Shown: piece after piece, positions 29,739-40,292 of the stretch
Position numbering within the stretch: the first letter of the stretch is position 1
Layout: each line of letters begins with the position of its first letter
Origin: Bartonella henselae str. Houston-1
Lineage (GTDB): Bacteria > Pseudomonadota > Alphaproteobacteria > Rhizobiales > Rhizobiaceae
Length of the DNA: 64,000 nucleotides
Reading direction: 5' to 3'
Assembly: GCF_000046705.1 (NCBI RefSeq)
Contig: NC_005956.1
Span: 1,343,501-1,407,500 of the forward strand
Position numbers and translations under genes: made by a program
The notes under the pieces: model-generated
Databases searched by the model: none
What the model saw: only the letters and a program-made list of their open reading frames with translations
What the model was told of the DNA's origin: nothing

Positions 29739-30128
29739 TTACAGAGCTAGAAATCTTAGCATGATCATAAATTTTACATGCCTATAAACACAAACAAAGC
29801 CTAAAATCCTGGTATCATAATAGACCTTAGCATTGTCATAAAATTTCAAATGTTTAGAGATGAAAACTTTGCCAAAAATTTCAGCATGACCATAAACTTG
29901 AACACAAATCCTAATATTGCCGCATATTTTTGCATTTTCATAAACCCGGACAAAACCAAACACTCGGCCGTACTCATGAACCCGACAGTCACCCTCATGA
30001 GAGAGGTTACTTTCCTTTTCAATAAAGCCCCTAAGGCCACGCGCCTTAACATCAGCAAAATCTTTTAAGATTTTAATACAATAAAGGGTGTTAATATATT
30101 GTGGCATCTTTAATTTATTCGATTTCAT
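29739..30128 (-). CDS. Short-repeat (hexapeptide-like) protein, probably truncated
   Basis: The frame opens at 30155; I prefer the Met of MKSNKLKMPQYINTLY (30128). After a head (ILKDFADVKARGLRGFIEKESNLSHEGDC) it runs as imperfect six-residue repeats of the type V-Y-x-N/H-A-x (VYENAKICGNIRI, VYGHAEIFGKVFI, FYDNAKVYYDTRI, VYRHVKFM). These suggest a left-handed beta-helix like the YdcK/hexapeptide proteins found in several copies in Bartonella. Many repeat positions have lost the small residue, and the end (FMIMLRFLAL) looks frameshifted, so the protein is likely decaying. No acyltransferase catalytic His is evident. Confidence 0.5.
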   Translation of the reverse strand: MKSNKLKMPQYINTLYCIKILKDFADVKARGLRGFIEKESNLSHEGDCRVHEYGRVFGFVRVYENAKICGNIRICVQVYGHAEIFGKVFISKHLKFYDNAKVYYDTRILGFVCVYRHVKFMIMLRFLAL

Positions 30129-30193
30129 ATTTTTTAGCCATAAATAAAGTTGCAATATAATTTGGTAAAGTTTTAATAGAAAATTTTAGAAAG

Positions 30194-30220
30194 AAACGCT
30201 CCGCATCACCTGGAGCGTTT
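30194..30220 (-). terminator. Rho-independent terminator (minus strand)
   Basis: AAACGCTCC and GGAGCGTTT form a perfect 9-bp stem with a 9-base loop. On the minus strand it is followed by TCTTTCTAAAATTTTC. It fits the end of the broken repeat-protein copy just upstream (30250-30545). Confidence 0.7.
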
Positions 30221-30249
30221 GTGAGACTTTCACAAGGATATTTTTTCCA

Positions 30250-30545
30250 ATAAGGTTTATTTTTTAAATCTCAGTCTTACCAAACTTTATCGTCAATAAC
30301 AGCATTATCTAGATACGTACATAATTTAAAATCAACGCATAATCATAAACATTGGCATGGACATACATACATGATTTGCTAAAAACCTCACCACCTTATA
30401 GCAGTGTTATCATAGACCTTGGCATTTTCAGAAACACAAACTTCATGAGAAAATTTGTTTTCCTTTTCAATAAAACTCTCTAAGATCGACCAGTTGTAAC
30501 ATCACTAAAATCTCTTAGTGCTTGAATGTGATAAAATATATGATT
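30250..30545 (-). pseudogene. Second, broken copy of the short-repeat protein
   Basis: The minus strand shows the same head in changing frames: LRDFSDVTTG, then SFIEKENKFSHE, VSENAKVYDNTAI and VHANVYDYALI. It corresponds to the head and first repeats of the protein at 29739-30128. At least two frame changes and a stop are needed to read it. Confidence 0.6.
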
Positions 30546-30639
30546 ACCAATTCAAAATGTTGGTCCTTCTCTTGCATACAGTCAGTCCATAAAAAGCATA
30601 TTTTGCATCTTTAAACAATTTTATCCATACATTTATCCC

Positions 30640-30905
30640 TCTTGTAAACGTACAAGCAAACGTCTTTTTGATTCATGATAAGAGAAATTGAAATAAGAAA
30701 ATCTTACTGTATTAAGCGTTTTACGCAAGCAGCAAACAATGAATGATCTTTCTAAATGACTTATTACTGTAGAAAAATTCTGAATATCAATCTGCTTACT
30801 CTGAAAATATATAGAGCAGACAATTTTATAGATCTTGTATTCACGTAAGGTTGAAACAAACGCAGCAATATCGCTTTCCTGAGATCAGAAAGCAAATCTT
30901 TATCC
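30640..30905 (-). repeat. Decayed coding repeat, copy A
   Basis: The minus strand gives a broken coding trace (IDIQNFSTVISHLERSFIV, YHESKRRLLVRLQEG, stop). A diverged copy lies at about 45940-46230; shared blocks include GAAATAAGAAAATCTTA and ATGAATGATC in the same order. The family is unknown. Confidence 0.45.
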
Positions 30906-30911
30906 AACATT

Positions 30912-31703
30912 TTAATATGTAAATGGAGCGTTTATTTTTTGCAAAGTAGTCTCAAGAGCTGTAGTTAAAGCACTTCTTCCCCCTTGGTGAGAAAAACAGT
31001 GTGACAAAAGCTCATTTGTTCCCCCCTTCGTTGAAAATTCTTTCTCAAGCAGTGCAAAATCAAGAGATGTAGAACAATCCTGATCCATAATCTTACGCAT
31101 TTCATCAGTCAGGTTTCCAAACATCATAGCAAGAAAATCTGCTGATTGCTGCTTCTTTAACCCTTGTGTTATAAACCATTTATGGGCTGTTTCTATAAAA
31201 TTAAAATAAACGCCCATAAGTGAACCAGCCGTCATGAAAAGATTAAACTGCTCCTCCGCATCCAACACCAATGTCCCACCCAAGGCATCAAATAAACTTC
31301 GTAAAAATGGATGATCAGGATAAATTGGCGTCAAATTTTTACATTCTGCCACAAAAGGAAGTGGAACAGCACGATAAACCTTATGGTTGATCCACTCTTC
31401 AACTTCTGCTGCTTTTGCCATGGCAAGCACGGAAACAACAAGCTGCTCTGGACGAAAACGAAGAGAACGCAAGACCTCTTCTGCAATTTGGTTGGGAAGA
31501 CAAAGAAAAACACAATCACAGACATCTAACAACGCTTGATTATTCTCAGCAATGATAACCTTATCATAATTGCGTGAAAGATGCTCTGCTCTTTTTGCAT
31601 TGCGTGGTGAGAGGATAATGGAAGGAACATCAAAAACGCTTCTCATTAAACCATCAACCATTGAAGCACTGATTTTACCTGTTCCTAAAAAGCCAATTGT
31701 CAT
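30912..31703 (-). CDS. Pyrroline-5-carboxylate reductase family protein (ProC-like)
   Basis: The 263 residues start MTIGFLGTGKISASMVDGLM, a Rossmann GxGxxxxxM pattern typical of ProC. Landmarks are IILSPRNAKRAEHLS, VFLCLPNQIAEEVLRSL and the dimerisation region FMTAGSLMGVYFNFIETAHKWFITQGL. True ProC reduces pyrroline-5-carboxylate to proline. The C-terminal motif usually rich in T-x-x-G-S-A-x-P-x-Y/F is here altered (TAGSLMGVYF; KGGTNELLSHCF), so the activity may be shifted; family membership is firm, exact reaction less so. Confidence 0.75.
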   Translation of the reverse strand: MTIGFLGTGKISASMVDGLMRSVFDVPSIILSPRNAKRAEHLSRNYDKVIIAENNQALLDVCDCVFLCLPNQIAEEVLRSLRFRPEQLVVSVLAMAKAAEVEEWINHKVYRAVPLPFVAECKNLTPIYPDHPFLRSLFDALGGTLVLDAEEQFNLFMTAGSLMGVYFNFIETAHKWFITQGLKKQQSADFLAMMFGNLTDEMRKIMDQDCSTSLDFALLEKEFSTKGGTNELLSHCFSHQGGRSALTTALETTLQKINAPFTY

Positions 31704-31757
31704 TTTTACTCCTCGCTCTCAAAATTTCCAAGGACACCCAACCAACGCTTTGCCATT

Positions 31758-32003
31758 TTAACTTACATAGATACTAATTGAAGATGCAACACAAAGCATG
31801 GCAAGAATAATCAATGTCAAATAAACTTTAGGTTTATCAAAGAGCACCGCAAAAGCGGAAAACCAACCAACAATCGCAGCCGCTAATGCAAATAAAAAAC
31901 CTGGTTTATTCATAAGCACGATATGCATTGCCATTAAACCACCAATAATCAGCGCCCCAAAAACAATCAACAAACCCGTTGCAAACTTTTCATAATCATC
32001 CAT
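31758..32003 (-). CDS. Small three-helix membrane protein, hypothetical
   Basis: The 81 residues hold three membrane helices (about 8-26, 34-53, 58-80) and an acidic N-terminus (MDDYEKFATG). A ribosome site GAGTGAAAG precedes the ATG. I do not recognise the family. It lies between the ProC-like gene and yraN on the same strand, 54 bases before the former. Confidence 0.6.
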   Translation of the reverse strand: MDDYEKFATGLLIVFGALIIGGLMAMHIVLMNKPGFLFALAAAIVGWFSAFAVLFDKPKVYLTLIILAMLCVASSISIYVS

Positions 32004-32105
32004 CTTTCACTCCTCATAGCGCTCAAATTATTAGGCACTTTTTCTAACGCATGTGTATAAACAAGATATTTTCCATCTACCATGGTTAAAACGATAGAGA
32101 AACTC

Positions 32106-32498
32106 TTATTTATTAGACATAAAAAATGCTGGAATATGCTGCGGCCAACGCCACGGTAAAATGGCGATCAAATCGAAGCGTACACATAAAAGAGCACGAT
32201 CTTTTTGCCGTGCCAACCAAATATCGGCCGCGGCCTCAATGCGCCTCTCATTCACCCGAGAAACAGCAGCCATCGCTTCAGCTAGTGTTGAACGCGCTTT
32301 TACCTCAACGATTAAAACAAGATTTCCACGCCGCGCAATTAAATCAATTTCACCGCATTTCGTTTTAAAACGAATTTCAGCAATATGAAACCCTTTGCAA
32401 CGCAACCACCAAGCTGCCCATTTTTCTGCACGAACGCCTCGATAGAAAGACTTTTGTCTATGTCCTTTTTGCGTAGTCTTTCCCATTGTTTTATGCAT
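32106..32498 (-). CDS. yraN: YraN-family (UPF0102) endonuclease-like protein
   Basis: The 130-residue protein has the UPF0102 core: [38 protein letters not shown], then [12 protein letters not shown]. This is a PD-(D/E)xK-like fold (GEIDLI ... VEVK) related to Holliday-junction resolvases. The biological role of YraN is not settled. Its start overlaps the rsmI stop by 8 bases (ATGCATAA), the usual rhizobial pairing. MGKTTQ at residue 5 is an alternative start. Confidence 0.88.
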   Translation of the reverse strand: MHKTMGKTTQKGHRQKSFYRGVRAEKWAAWWLRCKGFHIAEIRFKTKCGEIDLIARRGNLVLIVEVKARSTLAEAMAAVSRVNERRIEAAADIWLARQKDRALLCVRFDLIAILPWRWPQHIPAFFMSNK

Positions 32499-33378
32499 CT
32501 TTTAAAAAATTTAACCGCTGAAAAAGTTCTTGCTTTTTTAAGCCCGTTTTCTTTGACGCCAAAGAAGCCGCCTTAGCAGCAGAATAAGTACGCGCCAATT
32601 CTAATAACATTTCATCAATTTCGTGATCACTCATCACATTCAAAGAGGAAAGTTTTTGTCCAACAAGCACAACAATTTCCCCACGAATATGGGCTTGTTT
32701 CCCGTAACTCTCCGACAAATTACCTAAATTGGAAACATCGACTGTTTCAAACTTTTTTGTTAATTCACGGCAGATTGCAGCAGGACGATCAGCCGAAAAA
32801 AGAGCAACCATATCCTGTAAAGTCTCGACAAGACGATGGGGTGATTCATAAAACACCAAAGTCGCAGGGATGGTTTTTAATTGTTCCAATCGCTTTTGGC
32901 GTTGTGCCTTACGCGCACTCAAAAAACCAGCAAAGAAAAAACTATCAGTCGGAAGCCCCGTCGCAACAAGAGCTGCTAAAAGAGCTGATGCGCCAGGAAT
33001 TGGAACGATTTTGTGACCAGCTTTGCGTGCTTCTTCTACCAGTCGAAATCCAGGATCAGAAATAAGCGGTGTTCCCGCATCGGATACAAGCGCTATAGCT
33101 TTATTTTCTTCCAAAGCTGTTAATAACTTGGGTCCTGCTTTTTGTGCATTATATTCATGATAAAGAAAGGTTTTTTTCTGAATACCGTAGCGTTCCAACA
33201 AAACACGCGTTACCCGCGTATCCTCACACGCTAGAATATCAACTCCTGCAAGCACTTGTAAAGCACGAAGAGTGATATCTGCAAGATTTCCTATAGGCGT
33301 TGCAACAAGATAAAGCGCTGGTTCTATAATAGGTGCAGAATAAGCATGAGCACCTATAAAATATGCTCTTTCACGCAT
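32491..33378 (-). CDS. rsmI: 16S rRNA 2'-O-methyltransferase (C1402)
   Basis: The 295-residue SAM-dependent tetrapyrrole-methylase-fold protein shows [75 protein letters not shown] and [12 protein letters not shown]. RsmI adds the 2'-O-methyl group to C1402 of 16S rRNA at the decoding centre. It leads an operon with yraN. The usual length is about 280-290 residues, so this is complete. Confidence 0.95.
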   Translation of the reverse strand: MRERAYFIGAHAYSAPIIEPALYLVATPIGNLADITLRALQVLAGVDILACEDTRVTRVLLERYGIQKKTFLYHEYNAQKAGPKLLTALEENKAIALVSDAGTPLISDPGFRLVEEARKAGHKIVPIPGASALLAALVATGLPTDSFFFAGFLSARKAQRQKRLEQLKTIPATLVFYESPHRLVETLQDMVALFSADRPAAICRELTKKFETVDVSNLGNLSESYGKQAHIRGEIVVLVGQKLSSLNVMSDHEIDEMLLELARTYSAAKAASLASKKTGLKKQELFQRLNFLKDA

Positions 33379-34327
33379 GTTTTTCTTTCATATCCACTTA
33401 ACCTCTCTCCCTCAACTCGTGGCTATAAGCTTTGCACCTAATTAAGCTATATCCACCAAAATCTTCTTTACCGCCCCCAAAATATCAACAGCTCGAAGCA
33501 TGCACTCCAATAAGATGACTTTCCTCAAAATCCAATGCCTTTTTTGGCATTATAACCCATTTTGATGATCATTATTGCGTCCAGTAGAATAAATTTTTGA
33601 TGTAATCAACGCCATATCAACCCCCATAACTTTTCACAAAACCTCTTCTCTAAAAGGCAAAGCAACAATTTTTCCCATTTCTATTTCTTACGCTTATTCG
33701 ACTCTTTTAAGACTAAGTTTTACAGCACATGCCTATAACCGACTTTTTTCAAACCTACCTTATTCATTGATGTAAAAAATATTACCCCCAATAAAGATGA
33801 ATCGTTCCTTTTAGCAACACGAACAACTGCTTGCATCATTGTTAAAAAGTATAAACGCACTCTTAAAATTCTTAAATTTTGCAAGATTCTCAAAAACCTT
33901 CGTAAAGCTCTGATGAATATCCAGTAATATTTCATAGAGGAAAAACATTTTATTGATACCTAAATAAGGTGTTTTTTATTTTATAAACATCTAAAATATA
34001 TTGTTCTTTTCTTTAATTGACCGCTTTAAAACTCTCTATTTGGAAAAATATTTTACGATTTAGACAATTTAGTCTAAACTGTTCTCATTATAGTTTTCTT
34101 TGACATAAATACTAATTCTCTTTATTCTCCATTTCACTGCATTATCTATATAATTTATATGATTTACCCCCCTTTAAGTCACCCAATTACGTGACAGTTT
34201 TGCAATTTATTTAACCTTTATCCCTCTCAGCAACAATGAAACACTCGCACATTACAGTTACCAACAAAACAACTGTTTATGTTTTGAGTGATTGTCTCCT
34301 AGCAAAACCTATGAGAAAAAGATAAAT
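33379..34327. other. Long spacer without supported gene
   Basis: About 950 AT-rich bases. The longest minus-strand frame (33720-33935, 71 codons) is Arg-rich, with repeated RFLRILQNLRILRV, and lacks a ribosome site and family features. Confidence 0.4.
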
Positions 34328-35422
34328 TTAAAAAAATTTGTTTTTTATTTGCCCAACAATCGAACGATAAAGCTTAGTATGCTCCTCATCAGGCTTAGCA
34401 ACAAAGATGGGGATACCGTCATCTGAAGAAGATCGTAAAGCTGCATCAAGCGGCACTTCTGCTAAGAAAGGGACTCCTCGACGTCTGGCTTCTGCACGCG
34501 TACCACCATAACCAAAAATATCGTAGCGTTTCCCTGTATCAGGAGCAATAAAATAACTCATATTCTCAATGAGTCCTAAAATGGGAACATTGACTTTCAT
34601 GAACATTTCCATCGCCTTACGAGCATCAACTAAAGCAAGATCCTGCGGAGTAGAAACAATCAGTGCCCCCGTCAACTGTACTTGTTGAGCAAGCGTCAAT
34701 TGAGCATCCCCTGTACCCGGTGGCATATCAACCACCAAAACGTCAAGAGGCCCCCATAAAACATCTCTTAGCAATTGTGTTACAGCAGCCATCACCATGG
34801 GACCACGCCATACCACGGGATTTTCCTCCTCCACCAAAAATCCCATCGACATCAATTTAAGGCCAAATTTTTCAAGAGGATGAAGCTTTTTCCCGTCAAT
34901 ATACTGTGGTTTTTGGTTAACAAGTCCTGTCAAACGTGGCAAAGAAGGACCATAAATATCCGCATCCATCAAACCTGTTTTGAAACCAGAATCTTGTAAA
35001 GCTAAAGCGATATTTATCGCCATTGTAGATTTACCAACCCCCCCCTTTCCAGAAGCAACCGCAACCACATGCCGTACACCTTCTATCGGCATTTTCTCAA
35101 GCAATCTATTTGCTCTCCGTTTTGGTGCAAAAAAAACTTCATCTCTCTGCAACTGAGAAGACATCTCTGGTCTTCTTTCTGTCGTAAGTGTGACAAAAAC
35201 AGCTTCAACCCCGTCCAAAGCAGAGACCACTTCTTCGACAGAACGGCGCAACGATTCCCATTCTTGCACACGTCCATCAGGAACCGTAATGGAAAAGAAA
35301 ACCTTGCCATGAACAACCAATATTTCTGAAAGAAGCCCCAAAGATACGATATCACTTTCAAAATTCGGTCCTTTAACTTTATGTAACGCATTGCGAATAG
35401 CATCGCTTGTGATAGAAACCAC
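34328..35422 (-). CDS. Mrp/ApbC-family Fe-S cluster carrier ATPase
   Basis: I place the start at GTG 35422 (VVSITSDAIRNALHKV, 364 residues), since AGGGAAGG lies just before it; an upstream in-frame start would add 13 residues. A short N-terminal MIP18-like domain (about 1-90) is followed by the P-loop ATPase: VASGKGGVGKSTMAINIALAL, LMDADIYGPSLPRL, VVDMPPGTGDAQLTL. The proteins carry Fe-S clusters to apo-proteins. The usual CxxC near ENMSYF is absent (ENMSYFIAPDTGKRYDIFG), a variant I also associate with alphaproteobacteria. Confidence 0.9.
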   Translation of the reverse strand: MVSITSDAIRNALHKVKGPNFESDIVSLGLLSEILVVHGKVFFSITVPDGRVQEWESLRRSVEEVVSALDGVEAVFVTLTTERRPEMSSQLQRDEVFFAPKRRANRLLEKMPIEGVRHVVAVASGKGGVGKSTMAINIALALQDSGFKTGLMDADIYGPSLPRLTGLVNQKPQYIDGKKLHPLEKFGLKLMSMGFLVEEENPVVWRGPMVMAAVTQLLRDVLWGPLDVLVVDMPPGTGDAQLTLAQQVQLTGALIVSTPQDLALVDARKAMEMFMKVNVPILGLIENMSYFIAPDTGKRYDIFGYGGTRAEARRRGVPFLAEVPLDAALRSSSDDGIPIFVAKPDEEHTKLYRSIVGQIKNKFF

Positions 35423-36021
35423 GCCCTTCCCTCTCTCTACAAATGCCAACGAACACAACAATAGGACAGCATTTAAAACTAATCATCCAAAATTTCCCAC
35501 TTTAATGCGCCTTATTAAAGTGTAAATATCTAATACCTTATCTCTTTAAAACACGAAACCAATCTTAAATTAAAAAAACTCAAGCGCAAAACTTCTATAA
35601 ATTCCCATCAAACATGCTTGTCGTACAAGCACTTCACAAATTTTTTTTATAAGACTTGGCAAACTTCTCATGTTAAAATTACCTCAAAGAACACTTTAAT
35701 TATAATCATCCAACAGAAAATCACGCTTCTTTCTTTACTCCTTGCTTCTTGGTCGTTCACTTGCGGTACAGAAGAGATAACGATCAACCAAGTTATTACA
35801 ACCACGTATTATCTTCCTTAAACTTTAAAGTGTCATGAACAAAATGTATATCCATCACGAAGCTTTTTGTATTGTTTCAAGAGAGAGAAAAATAATCTAA
35901 GATTGACTTTTTTTATGTTTTTCCTTATGGATTAACAGTCTTATAATAGGATTAGTTTTTTCATCTAGCACATAACTGCTCATAGAGCTAAGAAGGGCCG
36001 TACTCCGCGGTATTTAAATAA
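35423..36021. other. Spacer between mrp and rpmH
   Basis: About 600 bases separating the divergent mrp gene and the rpmH operon. It contains promoters for both; a candidate for rpmH is listed separately. No gene is seen. Confidence 0.45.
35903..35931 (+). promoter_or_regulatory. Candidate promoter of rpmH-rnpA
   Basis: TTGACT at 35903-35908 is followed after 17 bases by TATGGA. The -35 box is good and the -10 box poor. A second AT-rich hexamer, TATAAT, lies at about 35942. It is 90 bases before rpmH. Confidence 0.35.
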
Positions 36022-36156
36022 ATGAAACGTACTTACCAACCCTCTAAACTTGTCCGTAAACGCCGCCATGGTTTTCGTGCACGTATGGCAACAGCGAGTG
36101 GACGTAAAGTCATTGCAGCAAGGCGTGCTCGTGGACGTAAGCGGTTATCCGCTTAA
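36022..36156 (+). CDS. rpmH: 50S ribosomal protein L34
   Basis: A 44-residue very basic protein with the textbook L34 sequence ([20 protein letters not shown], ending GRKRLSA). It is a large-subunit protein that binds 23S rRNA. The gene order rpmH-rnpA-yidC follows, as in most bacteria. Confidence 0.98.
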   Translation: MKRTYQPSKLVRKRRHGFRARMATASGRKVIAARRARGRKRLSA

Positions 36157-36231
36157 GCATTTAAATTTTCACAACCATTGAACAGTCCTTATTTATTTCT
36201 TCGTTGTGAAATTTTTGTTGTGAACCTTCAA

Positions 36232-36249
36232 TGCCTGCTTTTGCAGGCA
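36232..36249 (+). terminator. Hairpin between rpmH and rnpA
   Basis: TGCCTGC and GCAGGCA form a perfect 7-bp stem with a TTTT loop, 18 bases before the rnpA ATG. It may attenuate transcription so that more L34 is made than RnpA. Confidence 0.6.
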
Positions 36250-36266
36250 TTTAGTAAAATTGCGAA

Positions 36267-36668
36267 ATGCTTTTTATGAAGAAAAAACATCCCTGCCGCA
36301 TTCGCAAGAGAGCGGATTTTTTGGCTGTACGCACAGGAGAAAAACGACGTGGTCCCTTATTTTTGCTCGAAGTTAAGTCGAGGGAACAAACAGCAGAAAG
36401 GGAATCTTCTCTTGTTGCACGTGTAGGTTTTACTGTTACACGGAGAAATGGCAATGCTGTCAAACGCAATCGTATCAAAAGGCGTCTGCGCGAAGCAGTA
36501 AGGGTTGGTTTAACAGACGATATGGAAGCAGGAACAGACTATGTTATTGTAGCGCATCCTGATGCGCTTCATGCACCTTTTACATCTTTAGTCAATGAAT
36601 TAAGCCGGCGGATAAAACCAAAAACAAAACACCAGAAACGGCAACAGGGTAATACGAATGGAATATAA
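36267..36668 (+). CDS. rnpA: Ribonuclease P protein component
   Basis: The 133-residue basic protein has [24 protein letters not shown], the phenylalanine-containing cleft, and the RNR-type signature [15 protein letters not shown]. It supports the RNase P RNA in trimming tRNA 5' ends. A second ATG 3 codons in (MKKKHPCRI) could be the true start. The 3' end overlaps yidC by 11 bases. Confidence 0.95.
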
Positions 36669-38496
36669 CAGGAATTTCTTTATCGCCATTGGATTGTCTT
36701 TTGGAGTGCTTATCGCATGGCATTTTTTTTATGTGGCTCCCAAACAGACTGAGTTACAACAAAAACAATTAATCGCACAGCAACTGTTAAAACAACAGTC
36801 AGCAGTTTCTTCTCCAACTGCAAATTTTTCTGACAGTGCATCAACGCATGAATCAGCACTTATCATTAATCATCCAATGAGCCCTGAAATTCGTGATGCT
36901 GAATTAGCCAAAACAAATCGTGTTGCCATAAAAACCAATGAACTTGAAGGGTCTATTAATCTTGTTGGCGCACAATTTGATGATCTTTTGCTTAAAAAAT
37001 ATCGTCTGACAGTGGATAAAAAATCGTCAGAAATTGCTTTACTAAACCCCAAAGGCTTCAAAGAAACTTATCTTGCTGAATTTGGTTTTACAAGTTCATC
37101 CTTGTCAAAAGATGCTTTGCCACAATCGGATACACGGTGGCACATAGAAGGAAACAATACAACACTCACCCCTTCAACACCCGTCACTTTAATTTACAAT
37201 AACGGACAAGGTCAAACCTTTCGTCGCATTCTTTCCATCGATGACCACTACATGTTTACCATTGAGGATTCTATTACAAATGAAAGTGATAAACCGATAT
37301 ATCTTTCATCCTATGCGCGCGTTGCACGTGCAGCTCCTCCAGAACACACAAATGCAACCTATTTGCTCCATGAAGGTATGATAGGGATCGCTGGCGATTC
37401 TCTCAAAACGGAAAAATATAAAACTTTAGCAGAACTTAATCCAAACCCCGATAATGGTCAAAAAAGTATGACTTTCTCCAAAGTCATAGGAGGTTGGGTT
37501 GGTATTACCGATAAATATTGGGCTGTAGCGGTTATTCCCCCACAAGATAAAGAATATACAAGCCGCTTTATTTATTTTGATCGCCTACAAACGCATTATC
37601 AATCTGACTTGCTCGGTTCGCTTTTAACAGTTGCTCCAAATGAGACAAAAACTATTACAAATCGTCTTTTCGCCGGTGCAAAACAAGTTGAAATTATTAA
37701 TCACTATCAAAATGACCTGAAAATTAAGAAATTTGCTCTTTTAATCGATTGGGGTTGGTTTGATTTCATAACCAAACCCATGTTTTCGCTCATTGATATT
37801 CTTTATAAACAAACAGGCAATTTTGGTATAGCCATTCTTCTTGTCACAGTGCTCTTGAAAACACTTCTCTTTCCGCTAGCAAATAAATCTTATAAATCTA
37901 TGGCGCGTATGAAACTCATACAACCGATGTTGCTGGAAATAAAAGAAAAATATCCAGAGGACCGAACCAAACAACAACAAGCAATAATAGAATTATATAA
38001 AACCCAAAAAATCAATCCTCTTGCAGGTTGCTGGCCAATGTTGGTTCAATTTCCAATATTTTTTGCTCTTTATAAAGTTCTGTATATCACCATTGAAATG
38101 CGGCATGCACCCTTCTTCGGTTGGATTCAAGATTTAGCAGCACCCGATCCAACTTCTCTTTTTAACCTGTTTGGTCTTTTGCCTTATACAGTTCCGGCAT
38201 TTCTGATGCTTGGTGCATGGCCTTTGATCATGGGCATAACAATGTTTTTACAAATGCGTATGAACCCGGCTCCTCAAGACCAAACGCAAGCTATGATCTT
38301 TGCATGGATGCCAATTGTCTTTACCTTTATGCTCGCATCCTTCCCTGTTGGTCTAGTCATCTATTGGGCATGGAACAATATATTGTCTATGATTCAGCAA
38401 GGTATTATGATGAAACGTCAAGGTGTAAAAATTGAGCTTTTTGATAATCTTAAAGCCATGTGGAGAAAATCACCCAAAAAAGAAGCGCATGAATGA
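36658..38496 (+). CDS. yidC: Membrane protein insertase YidC
   Basis: The 612 residues have the gram-negative YidC plan: an N-terminal helix ([20 protein letters not shown]), a large periplasmic beta-domain (about 60-360) and five C-terminal core helices. Core landmarks are [31 protein letters not shown], with the conserved Arg, and [24 protein letters not shown]. It inserts proteins into the inner membrane with or without SecYEG. It overlaps rnpA upstream and engB downstream (ATGA). Confidence 0.97.
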
Positions 38497-39140
38497 CAGA
38501 ATATTCTTCCCTTTCTGGAATTTTTTTTCACAATTGGGTTTTTATTCGCGGTGTCCCTACAATACGTTTTCTTCCTCCCGAAGGACCACCAGAGATCGCA
38601 TTTGCCGGACGTTCCAATGTGGGAAAGTCATCTTTGATCAATGCACTCGTCCGACAAAAAAGTTTAGCGCGTACCTCAAATATGCCAGGACGTACCCAAG
38701 AACTTAATTACTTTGTACCTGATGGTTTCAGTGGGCGCCCAGAGGATCTCCCCCCTATAGCACTGGTGGACATGCCGGGTTATGGTTTTGCAAAAGCTCC
38801 TAAAAATTTGGTTGATGCATGGACAGATTTGATTTATAGTTATTTACGGGGGCGCACAACACTAAAACGTGTTTATGTGTTGATTGATTCACGTCATGGT
38901 ATTAAAAAGAATGATGCAGAGATTCTAGAGCTTCTTGATAAAGCAGCCGTTTCTTATCAGATTGTTTTGACCAAAAGTGATAAAATAAAATCAAGCGTTC
39001 TTGAACAACGCATAATAACCACAAAAACAAAGCTTCTCAAACGTCCAGCAGCTTATCCTGAAATTCTTGCAACATCCTCAGAAAAAGCATTCGGTTTGGA
39101 AGAATTGCGTGCTGCCATTTTGCAAACGATCGCAGTGTAA
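38493..39140 (+). CDS. engB: Ribosome biogenesis GTP-binding protein YsxC/EngB
   Basis: The 215-residue GTPase has G1 [15 protein letters not shown]3 [12 protein letters not shown]4 TKSDKIK and G5 ATSSEKAFG. EngB/YihA proteins act in 50S subunit assembly. The N-terminal [23 protein letters not shown] is typical of the family. The start overlaps the yidC stop. Confidence 0.96.
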
Positions 39141-39279
39141 AACACCTTGCTGTTATTAAGGGTTTATTAAACCTAATTTTCAGCTTCTGCTAATAAGCTT
39201 GTACTTCCAGTAAAGCATCTTTATAAAAATTCTTATTACTTGAAAGAATTCTTATCAACTCTATTTGAAAGTGTAGATT

Positions 39280-39972
39280 ATGCTGACACTTTTCCATTCC
39301 CCGCTCTCTTCTGCCTCCCGCTTTATACGTCTTATTCTTGGAGAATATAGTATAAACACTCAGCTCATTGAAGAACATGAATGGGCCAGAAGACACGAAT
39401 TTCTCGCTCTTAATCCAGCTGGAAATGTTCCCGTTCTTCTTACTGAACAAGAAGTTCCATTATCAGGAGCTATTGTTATCTACGAATATTTAGATGAAAC
39501 ACATGGAAGTTTGCGACAAGAGAAAAAATTCTTTCCGGAAAATCCTTTAGACCGTGCCGAGGTACGTCGTCTCAATGATTGGTTTTTAAATAAGTTTGAA
39601 AATGAAGCTACGCGCCATATCGTACGAGAACGAATCTATAAACGTGAAATGCCGTTAGCCATTGGCGGAGGTGCACCTAATTCACAAATTTTGCGCAATG
39701 CGCGTGCCAATATTCTACCACATATGAACTATCTGAATTGGCTTTGTGCATCTCGCGACTGTTTAGTTGGATCTGAACTATCCTATGCAGATCTAGCAGC
39801 GGCAGCAACTATTTCTGTCCTTGATTTTCTGGGGGAAATTGACTGGACACAATCGCCCGCTGCCAAAGACTGGTATATGCGGATTAAATCGCGTCCTTCT
39901 TTTCGCCCTCTTTTAACAGATCGCATCCGTGGGATTGTAGCAAGTCCTCATTATGCAGATCTCGACTTCTAA
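39280..39972 (+). CDS. Glutathione S-transferase family protein
   Basis: The 230 residues start MLTLFHSPLSSASRFIRLIL, a thioredoxin-like GST N-domain with Ser at the usual active position, and LNPAGNVPVLL with the cis-Pro. The helical C-domain has LVGSELSYADLAAAATISVLDFLGEIDW, with the N-capping box and conserved Asp. The family conjugates or reduces with glutathione; substrate unknown. It lies 140 bases after engB and may be transcribed separately. Confidence 0.85.
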   Translation: MLTLFHSPLSSASRFIRLILGEYSINTQLIEEHEWARRHEFLALNPAGNVPVLLTEQEVPLSGAIVIYEYLDETHGSLRQEKKFFPENPLDRAEVRRLNDWFLNKFENEATRHIVRERIYKREMPLAIGGGAPNSQILRNARANILPHMNYLNWLCASRDCLVGSELSYADLAAAATISVLDFLGEIDWTQSPAAKDWYMRIKSRPSFRPLLTDRIRGIVASPHYADLDF

Positions 39973-40292
39973 CCACCTCTCCCCAATAGAAAGTGAAAGC
40001 GATATTTAACAGTACAGAGAATATGCTTCTATAACAATGAAATCTTATACATTTGTACACACCATACGTAATCTTGCCTTCTCCATAATACATATAAAAA
40101 TGTATTAAGTTACATTCACATCATTGACTCTTTAACCAATTAAGAAGGTATTTCTCATCATACGCTGCTATAAACTGGTAATTCTTTGACATACCTAAAA
40201 AACAATTTTTTTCTATAAGAAAAAGAACCATTGGAAAGCAAGAGAGAATTTGCCTATAAGTACAAGAAATAAAATGACATAAGGAGAAAAAT
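39973..40292. other. Spacer before dapB
   Basis: 320 AT-rich bases with no gene. AAGGAGAA just before 40293 is the dapB ribosome site. Confidence 0.4.

Noticed and set aside
33720..33935. 71-codon Arg-rich frame upstream of rsmI
   Set aside because: No ribosome site, repetitive composition and no family features; probably chance in an AT-rich spacer.
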